The translations under genes were made by a program, and so were the position numbers. The notes beneath the pieces are model-generated. The model made no database searches. It was given only the letters and a program-made list of their open reading frames with translations, and had not been told where the DNA came from. From the NCBI GenBank assembly GCA_949825045.1, contig OX463809.1, positions 9,017,501-9,081,500 on the forward strand: a stretch of DNA of 64,000 nt, in the 5' to 3' direction. This stretch comes from Argyresthia goedartella (taxonomy: Eukaryota; Arthropoda; Insecta; Lepidoptera; Argyresthiidae). Positions 9,531 to 19,642 of this stretch are shown here, piece by piece. Within the stretch, counting starts at the first letter, position 1, and every line of letters starts with the position of its first letter.

Positions 9531-11359
9531 TCATCTAAGCTGACGGTACCAATAAAAAAACTGCGCTACATAGTCCTAGCTTTCAAGTGCACCGATCCTA
9601 ACAAGAAAGGTATGAGCTATGCAGATACATCTACGAGCTAGGTCAGCCCTCGCACACTATGCATAATAATTGAAGAATTCTTCAAAAATCGGTTAACGGT
9701 TATCGGAAACTTAGTATAGATGTTGGTTGAGAGTTCTTTGAAAAGATGTGATAAGAAAAATATAACCATGGATCTTTTTTTTTTCGAAAATCTTTCTCCA
9801 AATATAATGTGCCAGTGGTGACAAAGCTCAAACAAAAAAGGAGATAGTTGTTGATTATAACCTACTAACCGCCCCACACTAATGATTCCCAGCTCCGTGT
9901 TTTACAGAGAAAATATGAGCCAACCTTCCTCGTAGCTAATGAATCGAGAATGGGCCCTAATAAAGGTAACCCAGTTAGGTCCGCGAAATTCAAACACAAA
10001 CAGAACAGGGAGCCTACTACTGAATTGCTCCACTGACGAGCAATGAAAATGTTCCAGTGACATAGCACCAAATTACTCCTAAACGGGAAAGGCTAGCTTA
10101 ATGACGCCGTCTGCAATATTGGAGTACATTTAACAGCGCATCAGAATATTAACAATTAAAAACGTAAATATTGTGTTCAAATTTTAAATTAAATGTTTTA
10201 AAAAATTGGATGGGTGTTTGTCGGCATTTTGTGGGTGGAACTTTTTCATTGCTCGTCAGTGTATTTACAATGCTGAAACTCCGGTAGTAATATATTTACT
10301 AAAGTAAATGAAATTAACTTTAACCCTTAATTAGGAAGGCGTGCAGAACTTTTCATTTGGTTTTCGAGTTTTTATCAAGTCATAAATAAGGAGGAAAATA
10401 TGATGGGAATATCTATCTCCTTGTCTTATTAAAGGTTAAAAATGCTATAATAGGATTCAGACAAATTAACACAATATAACATCGGCTTCGAAATTGCTTA
10501 ATGTGTAAGGTAAGAGGAAATTATTTACAGGACTAAGTTTCTACTACTACTAGCAGGGGTGGCCAATTTAAATGTAACTAAGATCGAAACTGATGAAACC
10601 TTTCTTAAGTACGACTTGATATTTCATTAGCAAGTTGAGTAATGACCAACTAACACATAGGATCCTAATTCTAACCGTTTTCACTATGCGCTCCCCTAAA
10701 TGCCCTACTGAAATACATTATTTAAAAAATAATTATTTTGTAAGCAAGAAGGACCAAAATGACACAGAGGAAAGGCAAGGCTAGCAATACGAGTACTAGG
10801 CTGTGGGTAATATTAGATAAGGGGATATTATAAGGGCATCATCAAAAGATTTATTTAGCACCTGCAACCTACCGTCTTTTTGTACGGATTGTATTTTTGT
10901 GCAATGATTTAATGGAACAACTTCTATGATATTAATTCATAGTCATGAACTACCGCAAAAGAATATTAAACATACAGTGCCAAAATTCACAAAAAACAAC
11001 TATTATATCTCAGTGCTACTAATAAAATATTTTAGCATCCAAAATTATAACTCAGCGGTAAATTTTGTAGGTGGCCTTTTCTATATTTTAGAGAATATTT
11101 ATGGTAAAAATATCAAATTGTAGTCTCATTACACTAATCATTCAATTTATTTATGCAATCATCAAATTAATAGATGGTATTATTTTTTCATGGAAATTTG
11201 CAGGTATTTCCTGCCTTTCGCGGATTTTAGGTCCAATAGAATACTAGGGCGATTTCGAAATAATAATGCGAATCTAGAATAGTACATTCAGTTATCAATT
11301 ACTTATGCTTGCCTATGTAATTAAATGTCGTTGAAATTGTTACATCACGATGCAAAGCA
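9531..11359. other. no gene seen
   Basis: AT-rich sequence with only short chance frames. I see no LINE, SINE or TIR signature. GCTCGTCAGT near 10250 and GACGAGCAATG near 10035 are inverted, which could mark a decayed short element. Confidence 0.4.
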
Positions 11360-11529
11360 AATGAAATAATAGGTCAACAATAAATTTTAAGAGTAGGAAA
11401 TACTTTTCAAGCAACTATTGTATTGTAATACAAGCTACAGTTAATATACTGTAGCTTGTATTACAATACAATAGTTGCTTAAAAAGTATTTTCTACGCTT
11501 AAAATTTATTGTTGACCTATTATTTCATT
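11360..11529. repeat. 170-bp near-perfect palindrome
   Basis: Arms of about 82 bases are inverted around a six-base centre (TAATAT, near 11442). The left arm starts AATGAAATAATAGGTCAACA and ends CAAGCTACAGT. I count three mismatches between arms. There is no coding capacity. Its 3' edge lies only about 30 bases from the RTE LINE, so the two insertions are nearly adjacent. Confidence 0.85.
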
Positions 11530-11539
11530 GGACAATCAA

Positions 11540-12972
11540 TCAATTTTAAAGAAGGCACTGGTATGCCTATGGAAGTATGGAAGGCAATGGTAACGAAGCT
11601 CTCTTCACGGGAGAAGTACCAACCAAGTGGCGCAACAGTATTGTCGTTCTCTTCCACAAAAAAGGTTCAAAAACCAACCTGAAAAACTACCGCCCAATAT
11701 CACTGCTCAGTCAGGTGTATAAAGTGTTCTCTCGTGTCATAACGACAAGAATCACTTCTCGACTTGACGAGTACCAACCAAGGGAGCAAGCGGGGTTCAG
11801 GGGAGGTTTTGGTACCATTGACCACATATTCACGATAAGGCAAGTGATACAGAAGACGCAAGAATACAACAAACCACTTTACCTTGCCTTTATCGACTAT
11901 GGGAAAGCGTTCGACTCCGTGGAACACTGGGCTGTTGTGCAGTCTCTGCAGCGATGTCAGATCGACCAGCGATACATCCAGCTTCTGACGAGCCTCTACA
12001 ATTCTGCTACGATTACAGTGCAAATACAAGGCTCCACAACGACTGTTCCAGTCAAAAGAGGCGTACGCCAAGGAGATGTCATATCTCCGAAGCTCTTCAC
12101 TAACGCACTAGAAGATATCTTCAAAACCCTTGACTGGGACGGACTGGGTATAAATGTGGATGGAGAGCACCTGAATCCCCTCAGATTTGCAGACGACATC
12201 GTCATACTGGCTGAAACCCCCACAGAACTGGGAAAGATGCTCAACGATCTGTGCTACGCATCTATCCGGGTAGGTCTTAAAATGAATTCGGACAAGACTA
12301 AGGTTATGGGCACGATCGATATGTCCCAAGATCCGATCACAGTAGACGGCCGAGTGATAGAGCAAGTGGAGGAGTATAACTACCTAGGGCAGATCATCAG
12401 ACTGGGACGGGACTCGCTGGATCGCGAGATTGACCGAAGAATCCAGCTTTCTTGGGGAGCATTCGGAAAGCTCAAGGACGTCTTCCACTCCAAGATCCCT
12501 CAATCGCTGAAGACTAGAGTCTATAACCAGTGTGATCTCCCGGTGATGACTTACGCTTGCGAGACATGGACGCTTACTGCTGGGATGATGAACAAACTTA
12601 GAGTCACACAAAGAGCGATGGAAAGGTCGATGCTCGGAGTGTCCCGCCGCGACATGATAAGAAACGAGCTCATCCGCCAACGCACTAAAGTTACCGATAT
12701 AGGAAAACGAGTCGCGCGACTTAAATGGCAATGGGCTGGACACATCTGTCGCAGAAATGACGGAAGATGGAGCTCTAAAGTTTTGTACTGGAGACCCCGC
12801 ACAGGGAAAAGAAGCGTTGGAAGACCTGCGACACGGTGGTCCGACGACATAAAGATCACGGCCGGCCTATCCTGGACGAGAATGGCCGCGGACCGCACAA
12901 GATGGAGGACAACTGGGGAGGCATATGTCCAACGGTGGACGGTGAAATGCTGAAGAAAAAGAAGAAGAAGAG
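11540..12972 (+). mobile_element. RTE-like LINE, 5'-truncated
   Basis: A non-LTR retrotransposon copy holding only the reverse-transcriptase half of ORF2 and a very short 3' end of GAAGAA-type repeats after the stop codon, typical of RTE-type elements. ACTGGTAT occurs at 11555-11562 and again at 12973-12980 just after the tail; this may be the target-site duplication, in which case the copy starts at 11563. Before the ORF, residues like GTGMPMEVWKAM are readable in another frame, so there is a frameshift near 11590. Confidence 0.8.
11577..12953 (+). CDS. RTE-like reverse transcriptase (partial ORF2)
   Basis: Reverse transcriptase of a non-LTR retrotransposon; it would copy element RNA into DNA at a nicked chromosomal target. 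In the 458 codons, KNYRPISLLSQVYKVF (about residues 37-52), EQAGFRGGF, the FIDYGKAFD motif (first catalytic aspartate) and RQGDVISPKLF are visible. The FADD motif is at residues 204-207. Downstream come YNYLGQ and the RTE-type C-terminus, with WAGHICRRNDGRW and GRPATRWSDDI. The endonuclease that normally precedes it is missing, and the first residues are a fortuitous start after truncation. The frame is free of stops, so the copy is probably young, but it cannot move by itself. RTE clade assignment is from motif style. Confidence 0.85.
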   Translation: MEGNGNEALFTGEVPTKWRNSIVVLFHKKGSKTNLKNYRPISLLSQVYKVFSRVITTRITSRLDEYQPREQAGFRGGFGTIDHIFTIRQVIQKTQEYNKPLYLAFIDYGKAFDSVEHWAVVQSLQRCQIDQRYIQLLTSLYNSATITVQIQGSTTTVPVKRGVRQGDVISPKLFTNALEDIFKTLDWDGLGINVDGEHLNPLRFADDIVILAETPTELGKMLNDLCYASIRVGLKMNSDKTKVMGTIDMSQDPITVDGRVIEQVEEYNYLGQIIRLGRDSLDREIDRRIQLSWGAFGKLKDVFHSKIPQSLKTRVYNQCDLPVMTYACETWTLTAGMMNKLRVTQRAMERSMLGVSRRDMIRNELIRQRTKVTDIGKRVARLKWQWAGHICRRNDGRWSSKVLYWRPRTGKRSVGRPATRWSDDIKITAGLSWTRMAADRTRWRTTGEAYVQRWTVKC

Positions 12973-13074
12973 ACTGGTATTTTTAAAAAGCTGTATTAAA
13001 TAACACGCTTAGATTAGAGGGCAGAAGAGCTGCGCATGACATTTCAGATGGTTATTATTTAGTGAAGGGGCAAC

Positions 13075-13617
13075 AATCAAATCAAACAAAATATTCTTTA
13101 TTCTGTTGGATAATTACATATCCCTAAGAACACGTCATTCATTTAGCACGCACAAGAAACTCTGAGGTAGCTCTGTTTTAAAGGAAATACTTATAACTAA
13201 TTAATTATACATTGATTTCACTTTTGTTTATTTTCAAGATAGCCAATGGAAGAACCTGCAGGTTTCCCCAAGGATTTACGTCTTCTAGATAATTTGACAG
13301 TGAGTAATATTAATATCCCATCAAATAAATTTTACTTTTAATAAACGTTTTGAATTTATATGTCGGTAAGCTTTGAATATCGAGGACCTTATTGTTAACG
13401 TTTTGAGTTTATCTGTCGGTAAGCTTTGAATAGTACAGGGACCTTGTTGTAAAAGCGTATACATTGGCCGATGAAGGAATTTGAATTTTGTGGAATCTAC
13501 TAGAGTAGGTAGACAATTTATTCTTATTTCTGGTATTTAAATTATGGCTATCGCAATTTTTTATATTTGTGGATATTTTTCTTGACATGCAATATACAAT
13601 AATGTACTGAGAAAAAA
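13075..13617 (-). pseudogene. LINE ORF2 C-terminus, relic
   Basis: On the minus strand, 13617 to about 13490 reads SRKISTNIKNCDSHNLNTRN and continues KNKLSTYSSRFHKI; this matches the HNFNTRNKDKLVAYVSRLHK part of the LINE at 53500-53570. After a frameshift the frame reads IGQCIRFYNKVPVLFKAYRQ. A block of about 58 bp (AACGTTTTGARTTTATMTGT, CGGTAAGCTTTGAAT) is tandemly duplicated at 13338-13447. Near 13075 on the plus strand lies ATCAAATCAAACAAAATATT, the complement of a TTTGAT-type 3' tail. The copy is dead. Confidence 0.65.
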
Positions 13618-13627
13618 AAACATGGTT

Positions 13628-14131
13628 GATGTATCGCAGTTGGTTGGTTAAATCAGACACTTAACTAACTCTCTAGACCGTTAATTAAATGCAGACGTTT
13701 AACCAAGTCATTTTGATTTAAATAAAGCATCGTCGAAAACGTTCAACAATCTATCTTACCGAAAGCAGGCGTGTTGGAAAACAAGATGGCGTCACGACAA
13801 CAGCTGATTTGCACAGCTTATATCAGGGAAAAACATTGCGGTAGCTTGGGTGAAGGGTAAAGGGAGTGAGCGAAGCGAAGCTCTTTGTACTTTATGTTAG
13901 GTTGAACATGCAAGAACAACAAAAATACTGAAAACATAAACTTATGTACACATAAAAAATATTTATTTTGTATATTTCTTATTGCCTAGGAAAGTTTAGA
14001 CAACTCGTTAAACGTTGCGTTCACTCACTTGTCTGACGGAAATTTAGTGACTTAGTTAAACGTTGGCATTTAATTAACGGTCTAGAGAGTTCGTTAAGTT
14101 TCTGATTTAACCAACTAACTGCGACAGATGC
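13628..14131. mobile_element. 504-bp TIR element (MITE type A)
   Basis: Ends are inverted over about 75-80 bp: left GTTGGTTAAATCAGACACTT, AACTAACTCTCTAGACCGTT and AATTAAATGCAGACGTTTAA; right (14040-14131) is the complement with about 10 % differences. The centre (13820-13915, read on the minus strand) holds TGTTCAACCTAACAT, GCTTCGCTTCGCTCACTCCC, CCTTCACCCAAGCTACCGC and TTTTTCCCTG. That core is shared with the MITE at 57820-58170, whose ends are different. No transposase is encoded. A right-end fragment lies at 61205-61285. Confidence 0.75.
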
Positions 14132-14168
14132 ATTATGTAAGATTACTAATAATCTCACATAATGCATC
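14127..14168. repeat. 42-bp near-perfect palindrome
   Basis: GATGCATTATGTAAGATTA is inverted as TAATCTCACATAATGCATC with one mismatch and a short loop. It abuts the right end of the TIR element at 13628-14131. Confidence 0.65.
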
Positions 14169-14509
14169 ATCCATGATTTTTTCAAATAAATCATTGAAGA
14201 GCCTGGTGGCCTGTATTTGCTTAATATAATAAGCCACTTAAATTCTATACAGGCTATCTCAATTGTTCGTTCAACTTAGGGGATCACAATGTCCGCTTTT
14301 TCTTCAAACTTTATATCGTTCCGAATAAGTATCATGGAGTTGCCACAAATGGCTTTCTCTAGATTGAAAGAGCTTGCAAGTTGATGATTATTGAAGCTTA
14401 ACATGTTGAAATTTTTAAGCAATGTTCATTAATGCATAAAATAACAATATTTTTGCTATTTAAAATAGTTCAATAGTTTCTTTTCCCAACTTGCCCTGAA
14501 TATTATAGT
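14169..14509. other. no gene seen
   Basis: AT-rich sequence between a palindrome and a LINE tail. No element or coding region can be supported. Confidence 0.4.
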
Positions 14510-15742
14510 CAATAGTCAATAGTCAAAGTACTTTATTACTGTAGATATTTACATATACTTAGCAAACGTCATTTTTTGCCTCTTCTCTACATTGGACCAC
14601 TGTGGGAGAAGAAGGGCGTAGAAACTCCCACAGATTTATTTTTAGATCTCTTTTAAAAATAGGTTGTGCTTAACTAATACAAATATGAAAAATTTAAATG
14701 TTATGATTAATAAGCAGGAATAAATAATTACAAAATTATTAACAGCAAGGTCTGTGTTGAGCCAGATTAACCCCATACAGTCCTGTCATTTAAGTAATCT
14801 TGAACATTGTAATATCCCTTTTTCGACAAAGTCGCTTTAACATGCTTTTTAAATTGCTCAAATGGCAATTTCAAAAGCTCCAGAGGTATCTTATTGTAGT
14901 AGAGAATGCACTGACCCTTGAAAGAATTGCTAACCTTGGCGAGTCTAAAACGGGGCGCACATAGTCTGTGATTATTTCTAAGGTTAACATTACAGCTGTC
15001 GCTAAGTTTGGAAAATGTTGTAAGGTTCTTGAGTACATACATTATATTTTCGAAAATAAATTGACTAGCTACTGTTAGTATGGCAATTTCTTTAAAAAGC
15101 TCTCTTAAAGAGTCTGTTCGTTTTAAATTATAAATTGCTCGAATAGCTCTTTTCTGTAAAATAAAAATAGTTTGAATATCCGCTGCTTTCCCCCAACAAC
15201 AAGATACCATAGGACATCACACTATGAAAGTAACTAAAATATACTAGCCTAGATGTAGCCACATCCGTGCTTTGTCTGATGTTCCTAACAGCGTAAGCCG
15301 CAGAACTTAATTTACCAGCCAATTTATCTATGTGGGGTCCCCACTGCAATTTTCTATCAATGGTTATTCCAAGAAACTTCGTATCATTTACCAATTCTAA
15401 CGTGCTGTTGTCTAACACTAAACTTGTCTCAACTTGCCTGACATTTGGAAGTGAGAATTTGATACACTTGGTTTTACCAGCGTTTAACAATAAATTATTA
15501 ACTGTGAACCAATTCAAGGTTAAAGACAATACACCATTAACGTCATCAAAATCTGCTTTTTGTCTTTCAATTTTGAAGACCATTGAAGTATCATCAGCAA
15601 ATAATATGTCAGTTAATTTCTCCACCATGAAAGGCAGATCGTTAATATATACCAGGAACAAGAAAGGACCTAATATGGAACCTTGTGGAACGCCAATTTT
15701 TACACCGGATCCATCAGATCGTTTCCACCTCTATTCACACAT
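14510..15742 (-). mobile_element. CR1/Jockey-like LINE, 5'-truncated
   Basis: The 3' part of a non-LTR retrotransposon. The 5' edge is about 15742, where the frame ends in a stop just outside the homologous part. The 3' UTR (14510-14766) contains a CTGTGGGAGTTTCTACGCCC block, CCCACAGTGGTCCAATGTAG, ATATGTAAATATCTACAGTA, and ends in a TTGACTA repeat tail. A copy of the same subfamily in plus orientation is at 61756-62690. Confidence 0.75.
14767..15735 (-). pseudogene. LINE reverse transcriptase 3' half, frameshifted
   Basis: Minus-strand frame from 15735 reads WKRSDGSGVKIGVPQGSILG, then FLVYINDLPF, the catalytic FADD motif followed by TSMVF, NWFTVNNLLLNAGKTKCIKF and FLGITIDRKLQWGPHIDKL. Near 15190 the frame shifts, and the protein continues with a WGKAADIQTIFILQKRAIRA block and a C-terminus ending YYNVQDYLNDRTVWG. 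The fingers part of the reverse transcriptase and the endonuclease are missing. Family: CR1/Jockey-like, from motif pattern; exact clade not resolved. Confidence 0.8.
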
Positions 15743-15761
15743 TTGTTGTTGTTCCGTCAAA

Positions 15762-15900
15762 TCGGCATTTCATCCTACAATGTAAGTTAGAAGTTTTTTC
15801 AACACTTTTATTCAAATCGTTCTGACTAATGTTTGAATGATTGCCCACCATAATTATATTAGTGCTGTACTCACCATAGCTATCACGACTAATTATATTT
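15762..15900 (-). other. possible LINE-derived scrap
   Basis: An open minus-strand frame continuous with the neighbouring SINE-B reads GNHSNISQNDLNKSVEK... It directly abuts the LINE relic and could be a rearranged upstream piece of it, but I see no recognisable motif. Low support. Confidence 0.2.
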
Positions 15901-15918
15901 GCAATAAATAAACAATTT

Positions 15919-16145
15919 AAACATAAACATAAACATAAACATTTATATACAGGCACATACATTGCTTCTGGCCCCACACTAGGATACCCTGTGTCGTGGT
16001 AACCAGAAACAGCGACGTCACACACATATAAACATCCAAGACCTGGGGACTGTTTTTTTTTTTTCATTACCCCCAGCCGGGGATCGAACCCGGGACCTCT
16101 CGCATGGTAGGCAGAGCCACAACCGCTGCGCCACAGAGGCCGTCA
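15919..16145 (-). mobile_element. SINE-B, complete
   Basis: Second full copy of the SINE at 9337-9530: TGACGGCCTCTGTGGCGCAG with the A box, CCCGGGTTCGATCCCCGGCT with the B box, CACAGGGTATCCTAGTGTGG, and an ATGTTT repeat tail (15919-15941). Compared with the first copy it has an extra block (GTGTGACGTCGCTGTTTCTG) in the body. Confidence 0.85.
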
Positions 16146-16617
16146 AGCATATTTTGGACAGCATATGTTATTTGGACAGCATATGTTCGTTACTTTTTGG
16201 TTAAGCCAGTAATATAGTAATTCCAATTCCGGTCCAATTCCTGCACCTTATATGTCGGAGAACAATAGAGTTTTTCTCTGAAGGCTCATCAGAAGAATCC
16301 GTAACCGATACTTATGAATGTTGAGGAAGCGAGAGGTGTGTATGGCCGGATCGTAGCAAGTGAAGGACTTAACCCTCTTTCGAGAAAAAGCGTGAGAATT
16401 TGTATGTAAAATACGTAGCATTAATTAGAGTAACTAACAAGCAACAATATCTGTTTTGAGTGTCGGCTTCCCTGAAACACATGGTTAGCATTCCAGTACA
16501 GTAAAAAGTACCTTAAGTACCGTAATTATGCAACTACGGTACTTAAGCTACTTCTTGCTCTCAAATATTATAAATAATACTATTTATATTATTTGTGAGC
16601 AATTAAGAAATGTTGGT

Positions 16618-17150
16618 ATATTAGGGAAGGGCCAGACGGCGCCGCTGCGGCACCGCACCGCAATAATTTCGATCCACAGGTGGCCACTTGAGCGTTGCTG
16701 CGTTGCCATAGCGAGCGAAGAGTGGCCATGCGGTGCGTTGCGTTGTAGTGTTACGCCTTTTGCCATACGGGATGGCAGAGGCACAGCATTTAAAACTTGT
16801 TTTGGTCTAAGTTATTGTGTCATTGAGGGAAAATTCTCCATCGCCGTTCCATAATGCAATAAATAGACTGATCCAGCATCGTCTTCTGTTTTTACGGCGA
16901 ATTTGGCGATGGCTTAGTGTTAGCAGCTAATGCAATTGCCTTTTCTGATCCATTTCCTATCGCAATCTGTATTCATGCTACACTCTTCGCTCACTGCGGC
17001 GCCGCACCGTTCATGTGGCGTGGAGTCGGAGCTGTGCCGCTGTGGTGCCGCTCTGCCGCCGCTGCGGCGCACATCCCCATGCGGTGCGGTGAGTACCACT
17101 ACGAACATTTGTATGAAGTGCGGCGCAACGTATGGCCTGCCCTAACTAGA
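16618..17150. mobile_element. GC-rich TIR-like element, about 530 bp
   Basis: The ends are imperfectly inverted: ATTAGGGAAGGGCCAGACG on the left and, read from the right on the minus strand, GTTAGGGCAGGCCATACG. Inside are clusters of GCGGTGCGGTG/CGCCGCTGCGGC motifs near each end (16630-16745 and 16990-17130) separated by AT-rich sequence. Several overlapping open frames result only from GC-rich repeats. This resembles a lepidopteran non-autonomous DNA transposon; the superfamily is unknown. Confidence 0.6.
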
Positions 17151-17291
17151 GAACATGTTTTGATATGAGAGGCGGAATAGCGACGATTTTGCTATATCTT
17201 GACTTGGCCCGATTTTTATTTGCCTTGCTGCGATTTGTCGTATAGCCACGATCGACCGGTAGGGAGCCCCTGCATAAAGATTAATACGTTT

Positions 17292-17878
17292 ACCACACGG
17301 CTGTGCCACCGTCCCAGCAGAGGTGACCTTGCTGGTTGCAATCCGTGTGGACGGCAGATGTAAGCCAAATTCTTAATGACCTTCATCGTCCTTGGCTTGC
17401 GGGAGCGTGATCAAATCCACGGATTGCAGCCGTGGCTTAAAGCCGTGTAGACAGCAGATTTCAGCCAAATTTTTTTGTTGTGATAGGTCGCATCATTTCC
17501 AGTAACTCGTAAAATGTTTCCTTGTCCATTCTTAGGAAGTTATGAACATCGTTGAAGTCTAATAACTCCAATAAGTTTGAATGACTAAGAATCGATCGTT
17601 CTTTTAACCAACGCTTCATCCACTTCCTTTTTTTTTCTTTTTTTCATCAATTGCGGACAAAACCGCTAAGGCAAGGCTAACTATTTGAAATTTTGACAAA
17701 TTTGGAGCCATTTCTACAACACGGAGGTGTTTTCACGCCAGAAGACGACTAGCAACTGATTTGCGAGCGTGGCTTAGCGCGTTGGCTGACATCCGTCTAG
17801 GCGAAACACAATCCGCGGATGCAAGCCAGTTTCCGCCAAGGTGACCCCTGCTGGGACGCTGGCTTACAGCCGTCTGGT
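17292..17878. mobile_element. 587-bp TIR element with internal subrepeats
   Basis: Left end ACCACACGGCTGTGCCACCG, TCCCAGCAGAGGTGACCTTG; right end read on the minus strand ACCAGACGGCTGTAAGCCAG, CGTCCCAGCAGGGGTCACCT. The motif CCGTGTGGACGGCAGATGTA + AGCCAAAT recurs as CCGTGTAGACAGCAGATTTC + AGCCAAAT at about 17440. No transposase frame. Likely a MITE of a DNA transposon. Confidence 0.7.
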
Positions 17879-18113
17879 ACATGTTTAAATGAAATATGTA
17901 CTATATTAAATATCGACAGCTTACACGCACCGGTGGGCTAGAGTCATCAGACTTTGTAAAGGGGTTCTTTTTATTACGTATATAGCGTAGAGTAGCGCTA
18001 AGAAAGATTTAGTTAAATTTATTCCATAAGGGGGGAAATGGGGGTTACAATTTGTGAAGCTGAAGTTTTGCAGGTAGGTAGTTATAGGTATTAGACATCA
18101 ACATAGCTGATTT

Positions 18114-18510
18114 TTAGGGTTCCGTACCCAACGGGTAAGAACGGAACCCTATTACTAAGACTTCGCTGTCCGTCCGTCTGTCACCAGGCTGTATCTCAAG
18201 AACCTAGCTAGTTAGAGAGTTGAAATTTTCACAGATTATGTATTTCTGTTGCCGCTATAACAACAAATACTAAAAAACAGGATAAAAGAAATATTTAAGG
18301 GGGCTCCCATACAACAATTCTTTCAATACCACATACAAACTAATGGATGCACCTGGTTACGTACATGGAGTGTGAAAGTAACCGCACCAATAACTTTGCA
18401 AACAATATTTTGCTGTGTAAAATCCAAACTATTCACTCCACACCATCGCTTCCATTGAACGGTGGTACGGAACCCTTCGTGCGCGATTTAGACTCGCACT
18501 TGACCGGTTT
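18114..18510 (+). repeat. common GGGTTCCGTACC repeat, near complete
   Basis: A nearly full copy: TTAGGGTTCCGTACCCAACG, GGACCCTATTACTAAGAC-like block, GTCCGTCCGTCTGTCACCAG, GCTGTATCTCAAGAACC, GAAATTTTCACAGATTATGT, GTTGCCGCTATAACAACAAA, GGGGGCTCCCATACAACA, a block with ACCACATACAAACTAATG, and the end GGTACGGAACCCTTCGTGCG, ACTCGCACTTGACCGG. Other copies: 1186, 6845, 7736, 39449, 40377, 44972, 49990, 54542, 59989. Ends GGGTTCCGTA / TACGGAACCC are inverted. Confidence 0.85.
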
Positions 18511-18615
18511 TGTTTAAATTTCTGCCTCCACAGAGGAGTTTAGAGTTTAGCATGAAACTAAAAAAAAAACCTCACCTATGAAGATGACATTAGCACATAA
18601 TGTACGTAGGTAGGA

Positions 18616-18631
18616 GGGGGGGGGGGGGGGG
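18616..18631 (+). repeat. poly-G run
   Basis: Sixteen consecutive G residues. Exact length in the genome may differ because such runs are error-prone. Confidence 0.9.
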
Positions 18632-18889
18632 TCACAAACTCGCAGTTAAAAGTAAAGGAACAAGAATCCTTTCAACGTTTTCGGAGATACTCTGGTTATC
18701 AGATAAATAGATAGATACGTGTTGGAAAAAACTTGGTACGCAACCATTTTTATTCGAGGTCAACTCGCACTTGGTTATTTTAAAAGCTTTTATTTACTTA
18801 TGTTGTATGTTCGGGTCAAAGTTGACCCACTTCCCGATTTTAGTTGGAGCTGAAATTCTGCATGCATATTTAAATTGGATGATAATATA

Positions 18890-19642
18890 ATATTTTGAAG
18901 CTTTTCTGATGATGGATCCGGAAGGGAAGGGAATGGCTATGGGAACTCTGTAATAAAACGACACAATCCTATCGAGTTTTGGCGCGTTTGATTCTTCTTG
19001 ACATGTCCTTTGGTCCTATACAATATTTTCATGACATGGAGCTGATCTGATGTTGAAATTTATAATGTTGAAATTTAATTTGAAATCTATAATAAAACGA
19101 CGCAACCCTATCGAGTTTGGGCACGTTTGATTCGTCTTGACATGTCTTTTGTCCTAAATAATATTTTTATGACATAGAGCTGATCTGATGATGGAGCTGA
19201 AAGATGGCCATGGGAAATCGGTAACAAAACGATGCAACCCTATCAAGTTTGGTCGCGTTTTATTTGTCTTGACAGGTCCTTTGGTCCTATACAATATTTT
19301 CATGACATGGAGCTGATCTGATGATGGAGCCGGGAGGTGGCCATGGAAAACATGTAACAAAACGATGCAACCCTGTAGAGTTTGGGCATATTAGATTTGA
19401 CTTAGACACGTCCTTTGGTCCATATTTTCCGGACATGGAGCTCTGATGTCATGGAAATCAGCTGATCTGATGATGGAGCCGGGTGACCATGGGAACTCTG
19501 TTACAAAATGACGCCACCCTGTCGAGTTTGAGCTCAATTGATACTACTCTCTGGTCCTAGTTTTTTTTTAAGTGACGTTTTCAGAGTTTCCCTAATCCCT
19601 CACACACAGCGTTGTGGTGGCACGAAATACCAATTCTCTTAA
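18890..19642 (+). mobile_element. element with internal tandem array, copy 1
   Basis: About five diverged units of roughly 132-149 bp, each with GGAGCTGATCTGATGATGGA, a GGCCATGGGAA-like block, AACAAAACGATGCAACCCT, ATCGAGTTTGGGCGCGTTTG-like, CTTGACATGTCCTTTGGTCC and ACAATATTTTCATGACA. The array ends with a unique module (CTCTGGTCCTAG, TTTCCCTAATCCCTCA, TGGTGGCACGAAATACCAAT). The same array and end module occur inverted at 25549-31556, so this is a dispersed element and not just local tandem duplication. No coding capacity. Confidence 0.75.

Noticed and set aside
16528..17168. overlapping frames of 60-108 codons on both strands
   Set aside because: They arise from the GC-rich repeats of one TIR-like element; no motif, no splice sites, and composition explains the lack of stops.
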